NCBI GenBank assembly: GCA_002364085.1
Contig: DEXK01000015.1
Location: 97,379 to 161,378, forward strand
Source: Balneolaceae bacterium UBA3186
Lineage (GTDB): Bacteria; Bacteroidota; Rhodothermia; Balneolales; Balneolaceae
Length of the DNA stretch: 64,000 bases
Direction: 5' to 3'
Position 1 is the stretch's first letter. Every line of letters begins with the position of its first letter. Positions 54,847-63,882 of the stretch are shown here, piece after piece. The notes beneath the pieces were generated by a model. That model searched no databases. It saw only the letters and a list, made by a program, of their open reading frames with translations, and had not been told where the DNA came from. A program made the translations under genes and the position numbers.

Positions 54847-56198
54847 TGGATGTAAACAACAAACATATCGTAGTTATTGGTGCTGCCAGAAGTGGTATTG
54901 CAGCCGCGCTTCTTCTTAAGAAAAAAGGCGCTGATGTTTTTGTGTCTGATTATGGAACCATCAAAGAAGAATGGAAACAGAATCTGGAAGATGCCCAAGT
55001 CAAATTTGAAGAAAACGGACATACGGAAAAAGCAAAGCAAGCTGATTTTGTAGTAGTAAGTCCTGGTGTTCCTACGGAGTCACCAATTATTCAATTCTAC
55101 CTGAATCAAGGAAAAAAAGTCTACTCAGAAATTGAAGCTGCAAGTTGGTTCACAGATCTAAGAATTATTGCAACTACCGGAAGTAATGGAAAAACTACCG
55201 TTACTAATTGGTTAGATCATGTATGGAAAACAGCTAAAAAAGATCATTCTGTTTCAGGAAATATAGGAGTGGCTTTTTCAGATGTTGTTGATGGATCAGA
55301 TGGCGACTTCATACTTGAGATCAGCAGTTTCCAACTTGACCATATTGACACATTCAAGCCAAACATAAGCTTGTTGCTGAATGTTACCCCAGATCATTTG
55401 AACAGATACGGTAACAGTGTAGAAGCTTATGCTGCTTCGAAATTCAGAATCACAGAAAATCAGACGGAAAAGGATTGGTTCATCTTCAATTATGATGATC
55501 CAATTATAAAAAGCCACGTGGAAACACTTCAGAAAAAAGAAGACGCTCCAAAGCTATGGGCTTTTTCATACAACAATGAGGTGCCGGAAGGTGCTTTTGT
55601 ACGCGACGAACATATCATCTTCAAATTCAATAACAAGGAAGAAACGCTTATGCCAGTTTATGAAGTAGGCCTTAGTGGAAATCACAACCTGAACAATGGA
55701 TTAGCAACGGCTTTAGCTGCTCGTGCGGCTGAAATAAAAAACGAAGCTATTCGCGAAAGTCTGCAATCTTTCATGGGCGTTGAACATCGTCTTGAGAAAG
55801 TAAGAGATGTAGACGGCGTGAAATATGTAAATGACAGCAAAGCCACTAATGTAAATGCTGTTTGGTTTGCTTTAGACAGTTTTCAGGTTCCAATGACATT
55901 GATTCTTGGCGGTCGCGACAAAGGAAATGATTACAGCGAGATTGTTGATCAGATCAAAGATAAAGTTCATACGATCATTGCAATTGGAGAATCCAAGGAT
56001 AGAGTTGAAGATCAACTCGGCGATGTGGTTCCGAATTTTGTAAAAGCTGAAAGTATGATGAAAGCTGTTCGTGCTGCTCAAAAAGTAGCGAAACGAGGAG
56101 AAGTTGTACTTCTGAGCCCCGCATGTGCTTCATTTGATATGTATGACGATTACGAGCACAGAGGAAAAGTATTTAAAGAAGAAGTTTATAAGCTCTAA
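54846..56198 (+). CDS. murD: UDP-N-acetylmuramoyl-alanine--D-glutamate ligase MurD
   Basis: 450 residues. Adds D-glutamate to UDP-MurNAc-L-Ala. N-terminal Rossmann-like GAARSGIAAALLLKKKGA, P-loop ATTGSNGKTTVTNW, EISSFQLDHI, NVTPDHLNRYG and LEKVRDVDGVKYVNDSKATN (C-terminal domain), ILGGRDKG. Overlaps mraY by 1 bp. After its stop the cluster has a 115-bp gap filled by a repeat. Confidence 0.96.
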   Translation: MDVNNKHIVVIGAARSGIAAALLLKKKGADVFVSDYGTIKEEWKQNLEDAQVKFEENGHTEKAKQADFVVVSPGVPTESPIIQFYLNQGKKVYSEIEAASWFTDLRIIATTGSNGKTTVTNWLDHVWKTAKKDHSVSGNIGVAFSDVVDGSDGDFILEISSFQLDHIDTFKPNISLLLNVTPDHLNRYGNSVEAYAASKFRITENQTEKDWFIFNYDDPIIKSHVETLQKKEDAPKLWAFSYNNEVPEGAFVRDEHIIFKFNNKEETLMPVYEVGLSGNHNLNNGLATALAARAAEIKNEAIRESLQSFMGVEHRLEKVRDVDGVKYVNDSKATNVNAVWFALDSFQVPMTLILGGRDKGNDYSEIVDQIKDKVHTIIAIGESKDRVEDQLGDVVPNFVKAESMMKAVRAAQKVAKRGEVVLLSPACASFDMYDDYEHRGKVFKEEVYKL

Positions 56199-56204
56199 AG
56201 AGCT

Positions 56205-56310
56205 AAATGACAAAACCCAAAATTCAAATGACAAACAAATTTCAAATACCACATTCTAAAAGCCTTACAGAAGCAGGTTATGGAATTTGCTATTTGAACA
56301 TTGAAATTTA
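56205..56310. repeat. Dispersed-type repeat between murD and ftsW
   Basis: The murD-ftsW gap is filled by AT-rich repeated units: AAATGACAAA occurs twice (56205-56214 and 56226-56235), and AAATTTCAAATA (56237-56248) is inverted as TATTTGAA (56291-56298) and TTGAAATTT (56301-56309). The composition and palindromic ends resemble small non-autonomous dispersed repeats in intergenic DNA. Other copies are needed for proof. Confidence 0.55.
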
Positions 56311-56313
56311 CGA

Positions 56314-57504
56314 GTGATATATACGTCTCCACATAGCAACTTATCTAATATCATAGGCACCAGCCCTGAGGATATTGACAATCGTACGCAAGGCAGTGAT
56401 CGCTTTTTGCTGATGGCCGTTGTTGCGCTTATGATGTTTGGTGTTTTAGCCGTGTACTCATCTATCGCTTACTTCGCAGAATCAAAATCTACAACTGCGT
56501 TTGCTTTAATAACCGGACATATTATAAAACTTGGGATTGCTTTCATTGTTATGTTGATCGTTTCCAAGATCAATTATCATACTCTGGCAAAATTCAGCCG
56601 TATTGGTATGGTAATAAGTTGGGTGCTTCTTGTAGCCGTTCTCATGTTTGGAACTGAACAGTTTGGTGCCAAAAGATGGCTAAACCTTGGCGGATTTACT
56701 TTCCAGCCTTCCACAGTAGCAACCGTTGCCTTGTTACTTCATGTGTGTGTATTGCTATCGGAAAAACAAGACTACGTCAAGGATTTCAAAAGAAGCTTTA
56801 TTCCCATTATGGTTTGGGTAAGTATTACCTGTGCATTGATTGGAGTTCAGGATTTTAGTAGCGCCGGAATACTATTCGGAATTTGTTTGATCGTCATGTT
56901 TATAGGCCGAGCCAGTACTTTACAATTGGGAACACTTGTATTGATCGGTGTTTTTGGTGGAATGATACTCTTGAATCAATCTGAAAATCGCCAGAGCCGT
57001 ATTGACGATTACATCACTCAGGTAAAAGATATTGAAAGCAGTAAAATTCTTCAGGGTTCTGGTTATCAAGCTCAACAAGCTCACATAGCTATCGCTAAAG
57101 GAGAATTTTTCGGAGTTGGTATTGGAAAAAGCTCTCAGCGCGACTTCCTCCCTGCTCCTTATAATGACTTTATTTTTGCCATCATTGCTGAAGAATACGG
57201 CATTTTCGGAGCTATGAGTTTGATACTCATATTCACTCTAATTTTATTCCGAGGAGTGGTTTTCATATCCAAAAATGCAGAAGACACTCTTGGTTCTCTT
57301 CTGGCAATTGGCTGTACACTCACTATCGTTTTATATGGATTTGTAAACGCAGCTGTAGCAAGTGGATTACTGCCGGTAACCGGGCTTCCCATGCCATTCG
57401 TAAGTTATGGTGGTACCAGTATGCTTTTCGCAGGATTGATGGTTGGAATCTTATTGAATATTTCGAAACATCATAAAGATCGGAGGACTCTGTATTATGG
57501 ATAA
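56314..57504 (+). CDS. ftsW: Lipid II polymerase/division protein FtsW
   Basis: 396 residues, SEDS family with about 10 membrane helices; polymerises septal glycan with FtsI. Motifs: GSDRFLLMAVVALMMFGVLAVYS, GAKRWLNLGGFTFQPS, FFGVGIGKSSQRDFLPAPYNDFIFAIIAEEYG and the C-terminal LPVTGLPMPFVSYGGTSM. GTG start, 115 bp after murD; overlaps murG by 8 bp. Confidence 0.95.
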   Translation: MIYTSPHSNLSNIIGTSPEDIDNRTQGSDRFLLMAVVALMMFGVLAVYSSIAYFAESKSTTAFALITGHIIKLGIAFIVMLIVSKINYHTLAKFSRIGMVISWVLLVAVLMFGTEQFGAKRWLNLGGFTFQPSTVATVALLLHVCVLLSEKQDYVKDFKRSFIPIMVWVSITCALIGVQDFSSAGILFGICLIVMFIGRASTLQLGTLVLIGVFGGMILLNQSENRQSRIDDYITQVKDIESSKILQGSGYQAQQAHIAIAKGEFFGVGIGKSSQRDFLPAPYNDFIFAIIAEEYGIFGAMSLILIFTLILFRGVVFISKNAEDTLGSLLAIGCTLTIVLYGFVNAAVASGLLPVTGLPMPFVSYGGTSMLFAGLMVGILLNISKHHKDRRTLYYG

Positions 57505-58597
57505 TCCGAGAATCTTAATTGCTGCAGGTGGAACCGGTGGACATGTGTATCCTGCCATTGCTATTGCTGATGCCATTAAACATCAAAATGCTGACTCTGA
57601 GATCTTATTTGTAGGAACCAAAGATCATATGGAATGGAAAGCTGTTCCAAAAGCAGGTTATAAGATCAAAAGTGTTTGGATAAGCGGCTTTCATAGAAGA
57701 CTTACTTTAAAGAATATGTTGTTCCCGTTAAAACTTGTGACAAGTATAGTTCAGAGTTTTGGAATAGTGAGCTCTTTCAAGCCTCAGGTTATGGTTTCCT
57801 GTGGTGGATATGCTGCCGGGCCGGTTGGCTGGGTTGCAGGAAAGCGTGGAGTAAAAATTGTTATTCAGGAGCAAAACAGTTTCCCCGGAGTCACAAACAG
57901 AATGCTGGCTAAGTTCGCATCCAAAATATTTACAGCTTTCAAGGAAGCGGCAAAATATCTGCCTTCTGATAAGATCGTGGAATCCGGAAACCCAACCAGA
58001 AACACGTTAGATAAAGTTGAAAAAGAGGTCGGACTTAGATCTTTTGATTTTGATGATTCAAAACCTGTCCTCATGGTTCTGGGAGGAAGCGGCGGAGCTA
58101 AAACGATTAATGAAGCTATTAAAGGAAATTTAGATAAGCTGTCTGATCTGCAAGTGATCTGGCAATGTGGAAGCAGGTACATTGATGCTTTGATGAAAGA
58201 AGTTGATTTAGAAAGCAACAAGAATATTCGTTTAACAGCATTCATAGACAATATGCCGGAAGCTTACGCCGCTTCAGATTTGATAGTAAGCAGGGCCGGA
58301 GCAAGTTCATGTTCTGAATTTATGATGACAGGAAAGCCAAGCGTGTTGATTCCTTCTCCCAATGTAGCCGGAGATCATCAAACACAAAACGCACAAAGCA
58401 TGGTTGATGCCGGAGCTTCTGAATTATTGAAAGATGCCGATGCAGTAAATGCTTTACCTGAACTGGTGCATTCATTGATCAGAGATCAGGAAAAATTGAA
58501 GGAAATGAACAAAGCCGCACTAAGGCTCGCTAAGCCGGATGCAGCAAAGATGATCGCAAAAGAAATTCTAGAACTCGCAAAATCGAAGAACAGTTGA
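57497..58597 (+). CDS. murG: UDP-GlcNAc--lipid I transferase MurG
   Basis: 366 residues, GT-B glycosyltransferase, peripheral membrane protein making lipid II. N-terminal glycine loop GGTGGHVYPAIAIADAI, second glycine loop SCGGYAAGPVG, QEQNSFPGVTNRML, C-terminal LGGSGGAKTINEAI, SRAGASSCSEFM and PSPNVAGDHQTQNA (UDP-GlcNAc binding). Overlaps ftsW by 8 bp and murC by 1 base of TGATG. Confidence 0.96.
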   Translation: MDNPRILIAAGGTGGHVYPAIAIADAIKHQNADSEILFVGTKDHMEWKAVPKAGYKIKSVWISGFHRRLTLKNMLFPLKLVTSIVQSFGIVSSFKPQVMVSCGGYAAGPVGWVAGKRGVKIVIQEQNSFPGVTNRMLAKFASKIFTAFKEAAKYLPSDKIVESGNPTRNTLDKVEKEVGLRSFDFDDSKPVLMVLGGSGGAKTINEAIKGNLDKLSDLQVIWQCGSRYIDALMKEVDLESNKNIRLTAFIDNMPEAYAASDLIVSRAGASSCSEFMMTGKPSVLIPSPNVAGDHQTQNAQSMVDAGASELLKDADAVNALPELVHSLIRDQEKLKEMNKAALRLAKPDAAKMIAKEILELAKSKNS

Positions 58598-60027
58598 TGG
58601 AAAACAGAATTCAAACACAACCCGTATTTGGACGAACCAAACATATTCACATGGTTGGAATCGGTGGAATTGGTATGAGCGGGATGGCTGAGATCTTGAT
58701 TCAAAGAGGTTATAAAGTAACCGGTTCTGATGGCGCGTCAAACGAAACTACAGATCGCCTGAAAGAACTTGGCGCGACTATTTACCAAGGACACGCTCCT
58801 GAAAATATTGAAGGTGCTGATGTTGTGGTTTATACAAGTGCTGTTAAAGCAACTGAAAACGAAGAAACTAAAGCTGCTTTAGAAAATCGCATTCCTACCA
58901 TCAAAAGAGCTGAAATGCTTGCTGAATTGATGAAAATGAAGTTCGGAATCGGTGTAGCAGGAACTCATGGAAAAACTACTACAACTACCATGATCGGTCA
59001 TGTGACTCAGGATGGAAATTACGATCCGACTATCATGGTTGGCGGAAAAGTGCACAGTTTTGATAAAACCAATGCTGTTGTAGGGAAAGGTGATGTGATC
59101 GTTGTGGAAGCAGACGAGTTTGACCGAACATTCCTTCGTCTTACCCCTTCTATTGCAATTATTACCAATATTGAAGCTGAACATCTAGACATTTACGATG
59201 ATCTGGAAGATGTGAAAGGAGCCTTCATCGACTATGCAAACAAAGTTCCTTTTTACGGTGCTGTAATTGTTTGTCTTGATGACCCGAATGTACGAAGTAT
59301 CCTTCCTGATCTGGAAAGAAGAATCATTTCTTATGGATTAAGCCCTCAAGCTCAGGTTCGTGCAGTAGATATTCAAATGAATCAGTTTACAAGTACGTTT
59401 ACTGTAATGAATGATGATCAGAAACTTGGTGTGATCACTTTAAAAGCTCCGGGCGATCATAATGTGAAAAATGCGCTGGCAGCAGTTGCTACAGGAATTG
59501 AGTTAAATATAGACTTTAAACTGATCAAACAAGGGTTAGAACGTTATCAGGGAGTGTTCCGAAGGTTTCAGAAAAAAGCTGAAGAACAAGGTGTAATGGT
59601 GATCGATGACTATGCACATCACCCAACAGAAGTAGCCGCAACATTGAACGCAGCTCGTAAAGGATGGCCTGATAGAAGAATTGTAGCAGTGTTTCAACCT
59701 CACTTGTATTCCAGAACTCAGGATCTGTATAAGGAATTTGGCTTGTCATTCTCTGATGCAGAAGTATTGGTGATCACAGATGTATATCCTTCCAGGGAAA
59801 AACCGATTGAAGGTGTAACCGGAAAATTGATCTCGGACACTGCTGAGCAATACGGTCATAAAAATGTGATCTATGTCGAAGACAAAGCGGATGTAACTAA
59901 TACCCTCAAAGAGATTTCTAAATCCGGAGACATCATCATAACCATGGGCGCCGGCGATATCTATAAATACGGTGAAGAATTTGTAAACGAATTAAACAGC
60001 GGAAACTATAAAACAGGAAATCAATAA
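58597..60027 (+). CDS. murC: UDP-N-acetylmuramate--L-alanine ligase MurC
   Basis: 476 residues. Adds L-alanine to UDP-MurNAc. HMVGIGGIGMSGMAEIL at the N-terminus, P-loop GVAGTHGKTTTTTMIGH, IVVEADEFDRTFL, NIEAEHLDIYDD and C-terminal VIDDYAHHPTEVAATL, FQPHLYSRT. I use ATG 58597 (MENRIQTQ), which overlaps the murG stop as TGATG; a TTG at 58594 is in frame. No ddl or murB follows; ftsQ comes next, 3 bp later. Confidence 0.96.
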   Translation: MENRIQTQPVFGRTKHIHMVGIGGIGMSGMAEILIQRGYKVTGSDGASNETTDRLKELGATIYQGHAPENIEGADVVVYTSAVKATENEETKAALENRIPTIKRAEMLAELMKMKFGIGVAGTHGKTTTTTMIGHVTQDGNYDPTIMVGGKVHSFDKTNAVVGKGDVIVVEADEFDRTFLRLTPSIAIITNIEAEHLDIYDDLEDVKGAFIDYANKVPFYGAVIVCLDDPNVRSILPDLERRIISYGLSPQAQVRAVDIQMNQFTSTFTVMNDDQKLGVITLKAPGDHNVKNALAAVATGIELNIDFKLIKQGLERYQGVFRRFQKKAEEQGVMVIDDYAHHPTEVAATLNAARKGWPDRRIVAVFQPHLYSRTQDLYKEFGLSFSDAEVLVITDVYPSREKPIEGVTGKLISDTAEQYGHKNVIYVEDKADVTNTLKEISKSGDIIITMGAGDIYKYGEEFVNELNSGNYKTGNQ

Positions 60028-60030
60028 TTA

Positions 60031-60777
60031 GTGTCGGATAAGACTACACATAACGAAGTGAAAAAGAGTAAGCTACTCCCCTGGGCAACAGCGATAATGC
60101 TGATTGTAGGAGTTGCAGTGCTTGCCGCTATTTACTGGAACAGAAATGTGACTGTTGATGAGCTTACATTTTCCGGAAATGTAATTACAGAGACAGAAAT
60201 TCTCACCGAAGCAGCAAATGTAGAATTTGGAGTGCACCCCGACAGCCTGGATCTGAGTGCGATCGTTGAAGGGATTGAAAGAGTAGATTATGTAAAAAGC
60301 GCGACTCCTTACATTGAGCCAAATGGTGAACTTAATATCCAAATAAAGGAAAGAAATCCAATCGCTCTTCTCATTAAAGATGGGAATAGAGTCTACGTGG
60401 ACGCTGAAGGTGTGAAGCTTCCCATTTTTGAAGGAAAAACATTCAACCTACCATTGGTTTATGGCTTTAATGCTTCAACTAATTCTGACACTCTTAAAAG
60501 TGAAGCATTCAAGCAAATAAGCACTTTTTTAACGGAAGCAAGACAGAACAAATTTGGATGGATTACCATCAGCGAAGTGGCTTACAACAAAGAAGAAGGT
60601 GTTGTAGCACTGAGCCAGGAAAACGGAGTAAAGCTACTATTCGGAAGTAATGACTTCCGAATCAAGCTTGAAAACTGGGAAGCTTTTTACACAGAAGTAA
60701 TTCGGGTAAAAGGAATCCAAACCATGCAACAGGTAGATCTCAGATTTACCAATCAAGTGGTAACAAGGGAAGGTTAA
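60031..60777 (+). CDS. ftsQ: Cell division protein FtsQ
   Basis: 248 residues, GTG start. Short cytoplasmic N-terminus (KKSKLLPW), one membrane helix (about 18-36), then a POTRA domain (VDELTFSGNVITETEILTEA, IERVDYVKSATPYI, LNIQIKERNPIALL) and an FtsQ/DivIB beta domain (VYVDAEGVKLPIF). Connects divisome parts in the periplasm. Sequence conservation is low, so the call uses topology and position before ftsA. Followed by a repeat-containing ORF. Confidence 0.9.
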   Translation: MSDKTTHNEVKKSKLLPWATAIMLIVGVAVLAAIYWNRNVTVDELTFSGNVITETEILTEAANVEFGVHPDSLDLSAIVEGIERVDYVKSATPYIEPNGELNIQIKERNPIALLIKDGNRVYVDAEGVKLPIFEGKTFNLPLVYGFNASTNSDTLKSEAFKQISTFLTEARQNKFGWITISEVAYNKEEGVVALSQENGVKLLFGSNDFRIKLENWEAFYTEVIRVKGIQTMQQVDLRFTNQVVTREG

Positions 60778-60780
60778 GAT

Positions 60781-61008
60781 ATGAGTTTCAATCAATTTCA
60801 TATACAAAAAGCATTTTCTCTTTTTAGAGATCAAGGAACCCACCCCTCAATCCCCTCCGTTGGAGGGGAAGCTCTTTGGTCTAAATCAGAGAAAGAGCAA
60901 CGAGTTTCTCCTCCGGGGAGGAGATTAAGAGGAGGGTCAGGAAATACAGGTTCCACAAAAAAACCTGCGATCAATTTTAGCAATCATCAAAAAAAGCGGT
61001 ATCAATAA
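60781..61008 (+). CDS. Small ORF between ftsQ and ftsA, carrying a palindromic repeat
   Basis: 75 codons from ATG 60781 to a stop overlapping the ftsA start by one base (TAATG). The ends (MSFNQFHIQKAFSLFRDQ and KPAINFSNHQKKRYQ) look like ordinary sequence; the middle is translated from a palindromic repeat (60838-60937). It is in frame throughout, so it may be translated and couple ftsQ to ftsA, but no known family is visible. It may equally be a non-coding leader opened by chance. Confidence 0.35.
   Translation: MSFNQFHIQKAFSLFRDQGTHPSIPSVGGEALWSKSEKEQRVSPPGRRLRGGSGNTGSTKKPAINFSNHQKKRYQ
60838..60937. repeat. Palindromic repeat element inside the ftsQ-ftsA gap
   Basis: Two 21-nt outer arms (60838-60858 and 60917-60937) are inverted with 17 of 21 matches. 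Inside are two hairpins, CCCCTCC/GGAGGGG (60852-60868) and CTCCTCC/GGAGGAG (60908-60923). GC-rich in an AT-rich genome, it is a mobile or dispersed small repeat by appearance. A similar copy elsewhere is not visible in this window. Confidence 0.75.
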
Positions 61009-62267
61009 TGTCTGAACAAGAAAATATCATGGTCGGTCTCGATATTGGGACTACAAAAATTTGCGCAATCGTTGCTTCCATCGAGCACGAAAGAATAAAC
61101 ATCCTAGGAGTTGGTAAAGCTCCAAGTGACGGTTTGAATCGTGGCGTGGTTGTTAATATTGATAAGACCGTAAACGCAATTAAAGACGCTATAGCTCAAG
61201 CGGAGCTCGCTTCCGGAATTCAGGTGAATTCTGTGAATGTAGGTATCGCCGGCGATCACATTCGAAGTATGAGAAGCAAAGGTGTGATCACAATTAATAA
61301 CAAGGACAATGAGATCACAGCACACGATGTAGAACGTCTCTTGGAAGATTGCCAGCGAATAATGCTCCCAACAGATCAGCAAATCCTTCATGTAATTCCT
61401 CAGGAATTTGTAGTTGATGGACAAGATGGAATCAATGACCCTGTTGGGATGAGTGGAATGCGTATGGAAGCTGAAGTTCACATCATTACCGGACTTGTAT
61501 CTGCTGCAAAAAATATATACAGATGTGTGGAAAGAGCTGGTTATCAGGTCGCAGACATCATCCTTGAACCTCTCGCCTCTTCCTATTCTGTACTTGATCA
61601 GGAAGAGAAAGAAGCAGGTGTTGTTCTTGTGGATATCGGAGGTGGAACTACAGATGTAGCCATTTTCCAGGATAATACTATTCGACATACAGCGGTTATC
61701 GCCATTGCGGGACAAAAAGTAACGGATGATATCCGATTAGGTCTAAGTGTACTTGACGATCAGGCTGAAACACTGAAAAGAAAGCACGGTGAAAGTTATG
61801 CAGATATGATCCAGGAAGATGAAGTGATCACCGTTCCTGGAATTGCAGGACGTCCACCAAAAGAAATTACAAAAAGCATTCTTGCTAAGATCATACAAGC
61901 AAGAATGGAAGAAATCATGGAAATAGTTGGGATCGAGATCAAACGCAGTGGATACTCAGAAGCACTTAGTGCAGGAGTAGTTCTTACAGGCGGCGGATCA
62001 TTGATCAAGAATATTTGTCCATTGGCTAACGAGATCTTAGGAATAGATGCCAAGATCGGGATTCCATTGGGAATCACAGGCGGCTTAGTGGAAGAAGTGA
62101 ATAGTCCAATTTACGCTACTGGTGTTGGTCTTGTGGTTCATGCCTTAAAAACAGGCATGGGCAACAATCAAGCAATGATGCCATCATCACAAAAAGGCGG
62201 AAAAAATATGGAACAGGTGATGAATAAGATCGCCGACCGTATGAAAAGTTGGTTCAAAGAACTTTAG
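61008..62267 (+). CDS. ftsA: Cell division protein FtsA
   Basis: 419 residues, actin-like ATPase that tethers FtsZ to the membrane. MVGLDIGTTKICAIVA (phosphate 1), VLVDIGGGTTDVAIFQD (phosphate 2), VVLTGGGSLIKNI (adenosine) and a C-terminal amphipathic helix MEQVMNKIADRMKSWFKEL, the membrane-targeting sequence. The start overlaps the small ORF. ftsZ begins 60 bp later. Confidence 0.96.
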   Translation: MSEQENIMVGLDIGTTKICAIVASIEHERINILGVGKAPSDGLNRGVVVNIDKTVNAIKDAIAQAELASGIQVNSVNVGIAGDHIRSMRSKGVITINNKDNEITAHDVERLLEDCQRIMLPTDQQILHVIPQEFVVDGQDGINDPVGMSGMRMEAEVHIITGLVSAAKNIYRCVERAGYQVADIILEPLASSYSVLDQEEKEAGVVLVDIGGGTTDVAIFQDNTIRHTAVIAIAGQKVTDDIRLGLSVLDDQAETLKRKHGESYADMIQEDEVITVPGIAGRPPKEITKSILAKIIQARMEEIMEIVGIEIKRSGYSEALSAGVVLTGGGSLIKNICPLANEILGIDAKIGIPLGITGGLVEEVNSPIYATGVGLVVHALKTGMGNNQAMMPSSQKGGKNMEQVMNKIADRMKSWFKEL

Positions 62268-62327
62268 CAAACAGCAATCATCTACAAAAAACAATCCAGT
62301 AAATAAATACAAAAACAAGGAGTAATC

Positions 62328-63671
62328 ATGGCTAACCATAATACTCGATTCTTTTTCGACGAACAAAGCCAAGAAAACGCAAAGATCAAAGTGGTCGGCG
62401 TAGGCGGCGGCGGCGGAAACGCAATCAACAATATGATAAATATGGGCCTCGACAGTGTGGAATACATCGCACTTAACACCGACGCCCAGGCACTGAAAAA
62501 CAGCCAGGCTGATGTAAAAATTCAGGTTGGAACCTCACTTACTAACGGTTTAGGAGCAGGAGCTCGCCCGGAAGTTGGTAGAGAAGCGGTTGAAGAAAAC
62601 CGCCATGAAATTGAAGAAGCCATCGAAACTGCGGATATGATCTTCGTGACTGCAGGAATGGGTGGTGGTACCGGAACCGGAGGCGCACCTGTAGTCGCAG
62701 GAATGGCCAAACGTAAAGGAATTCTTACAGTAGGAATTATTACTACTCCATTCGATTGCGAGGGTAAGATCCGTAAGAAATTTGCACTGGAAGGGATCAC
62801 AGAACTCAAAAAGAACTGTGATACGGTTATCGTTATTCCAAACGAACGACTTCTGGACATCGCCGACGAAAACACCACATTAATGGATGCTTTCGCTCTG
62901 GCAAACGAAGTTTTATATAACGCAACACGCGGTATCAGCGACTTGATCCTAATGCCCGGCTTGATCAATCTTGATTTCGCGGATGTTAGAACAACAATGA
63001 CTGATGGTGGAGCTGCTATCATGGGATCGGCAACTGCTGAAGGTCCTGACAGAGCTGAAATTGCTGCTCGTTCTGCTATTAACTCTCCGTTATTGGATGG
63101 AGTTAGTATTCGCGGAGCAAGAAGCGTTCTTGTTAATATCAGCGCCGGTTCGGCTCTTGGTATGCGTGAAACCACTACTGCTACCAGTATTGTTCAGCAG
63201 GAAGCGGGTGATAACGCCGAGATCATTCTAGGTACTGTTCTTGATGAAACATTCACTGATGAGATCAGAGTTACCGTAATTGCTACCGGTTTCGACTTAG
63301 CTGAGGATAGAACTACAGCAAAAGTTGCTCCTAATGCTACTGCTGGTTTAAACAAAGCAGCAGAAAACGCTTTAAATAATCAGCAAGTAAAACCACAAGG
63401 AGTTCCAAGTAGAATTGCTCGTACTCCTAGCGATTATTACAAGGGAGAAGGAAATCTCAAGAAATTAGATACGCCTTCTTATCTGCGACGTGATCTTTCT
63501 GTACGGCAAGAAGAGCAGGAAACTGAACATGAACAAAATAGTTACCGCGCTGAAGAGCCTAAGCAAGAAACGAAAAGCAGAGATAATATCGCTCCGTTCC
63601 AAAGTAGAACTGAGCGTATTCAGAAAGACGATTCTGATCAGCCCGCATTCTTGCGCAAGATCATGGATTGA
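62328..63671 (+). CDS. ftsZ: Cell division protein FtsZ
   Basis: 447 residues, tubulin homologue forming the Z ring. GTP motifs: VVGVGGGGGNAINNM near the N-terminus and GMGGGTGTG (110-118, tubulin signature). The T7 loop region NLDFADVRTTM has the catalytic Asp. A flexible charged linker (from about 335) leads to the conserved C-terminal peptide QPAFLRKIMD, which binds FtsA. An AGGAG box (62319-62323) precedes the ATG by 4-5 nt, a good ribosome site. It ends the dcw cluster. Confidence 0.97.
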   Translation: MANHNTRFFFDEQSQENAKIKVVGVGGGGGNAINNMINMGLDSVEYIALNTDAQALKNSQADVKIQVGTSLTNGLGAGARPEVGREAVEENRHEIEEAIETADMIFVTAGMGGGTGTGGAPVVAGMAKRKGILTVGIITTPFDCEGKIRKKFALEGITELKKNCDTVIVIPNERLLDIADENTTLMDAFALANEVLYNATRGISDLILMPGLINLDFADVRTTMTDGGAAIMGSATAEGPDRAEIAARSAINSPLLDGVSIRGARSVLVNISAGSALGMRETTTATSIVQQEAGDNAEIILGTVLDETFTDEIRVTVIATGFDLAEDRTTAKVAPNATAGLNKAAENALNNQQVKPQGVPSRIARTPSDYYKGEGNLKKLDTPSYLRRDLSVRQEEQETEHEQNSYRAEEPKQETKSRDNIAPFQSRTERIQKDDSDQPAFLRKIMD

Positions 63672-63794
63672 TCTGTTTTTGGTTTACTGATTTTTTGAGT
63701 TGCCTTGGGAAAGGTGTCTCATGAATCATAATTTTTTTACTGGATTATAGTTGCTGCTCACTTTGTGAGACAGCTATAGATTGCTAACAACAAG
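63672..63794. other. Short intergenic region after ftsZ
   Basis: No coding or RNA signal is supported between the ftsZ stop and the following terminator. Confidence 0.4.
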
Positions 63795-63826
63795 AGAAGC
63801 CTCTGGATAAGGGGCTTCTTTTTTTT
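63795..63826 (+). terminator. Rho-independent terminator after the dcw cluster
   Basis: AGAAGCCTC (63795-63803) pairs with GGGGCTTCT (63811-63819) over 9 bp with one G:T pair and a 7-nt loop, then seven or more Ts. It lies 124 bp past ftsZ and probably closes the operon. Confidence 0.9.
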
Positions 63827-63882
63827 GATCGCTGATTCCGGATCACTGATTCTTTGTTGATTCTCTTCTATGATCAATATTC

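Noticed and set aside
60838..60937. CRISPR array or insertion sequence in the ftsQ-ftsA gap
   Set aside because: Only one pair of inverted arms with hairpins and no spacer-repeat periodicity or transposase.
61104..61715. 203-codon open frame on the minus strand within ftsA
   Set aside because: Fully antisense to ftsA, with a low-likelihood amino acid composition. Rejected as a shadow.
62522..63175. 217-codon open frame on the minus strand within ftsZ
   Set aside because: Lies fully opposite a certain gene, with low-complexity Ser/Ile/Pro-rich translation and no family motif. It is a shadow of ftsZ codon bias.
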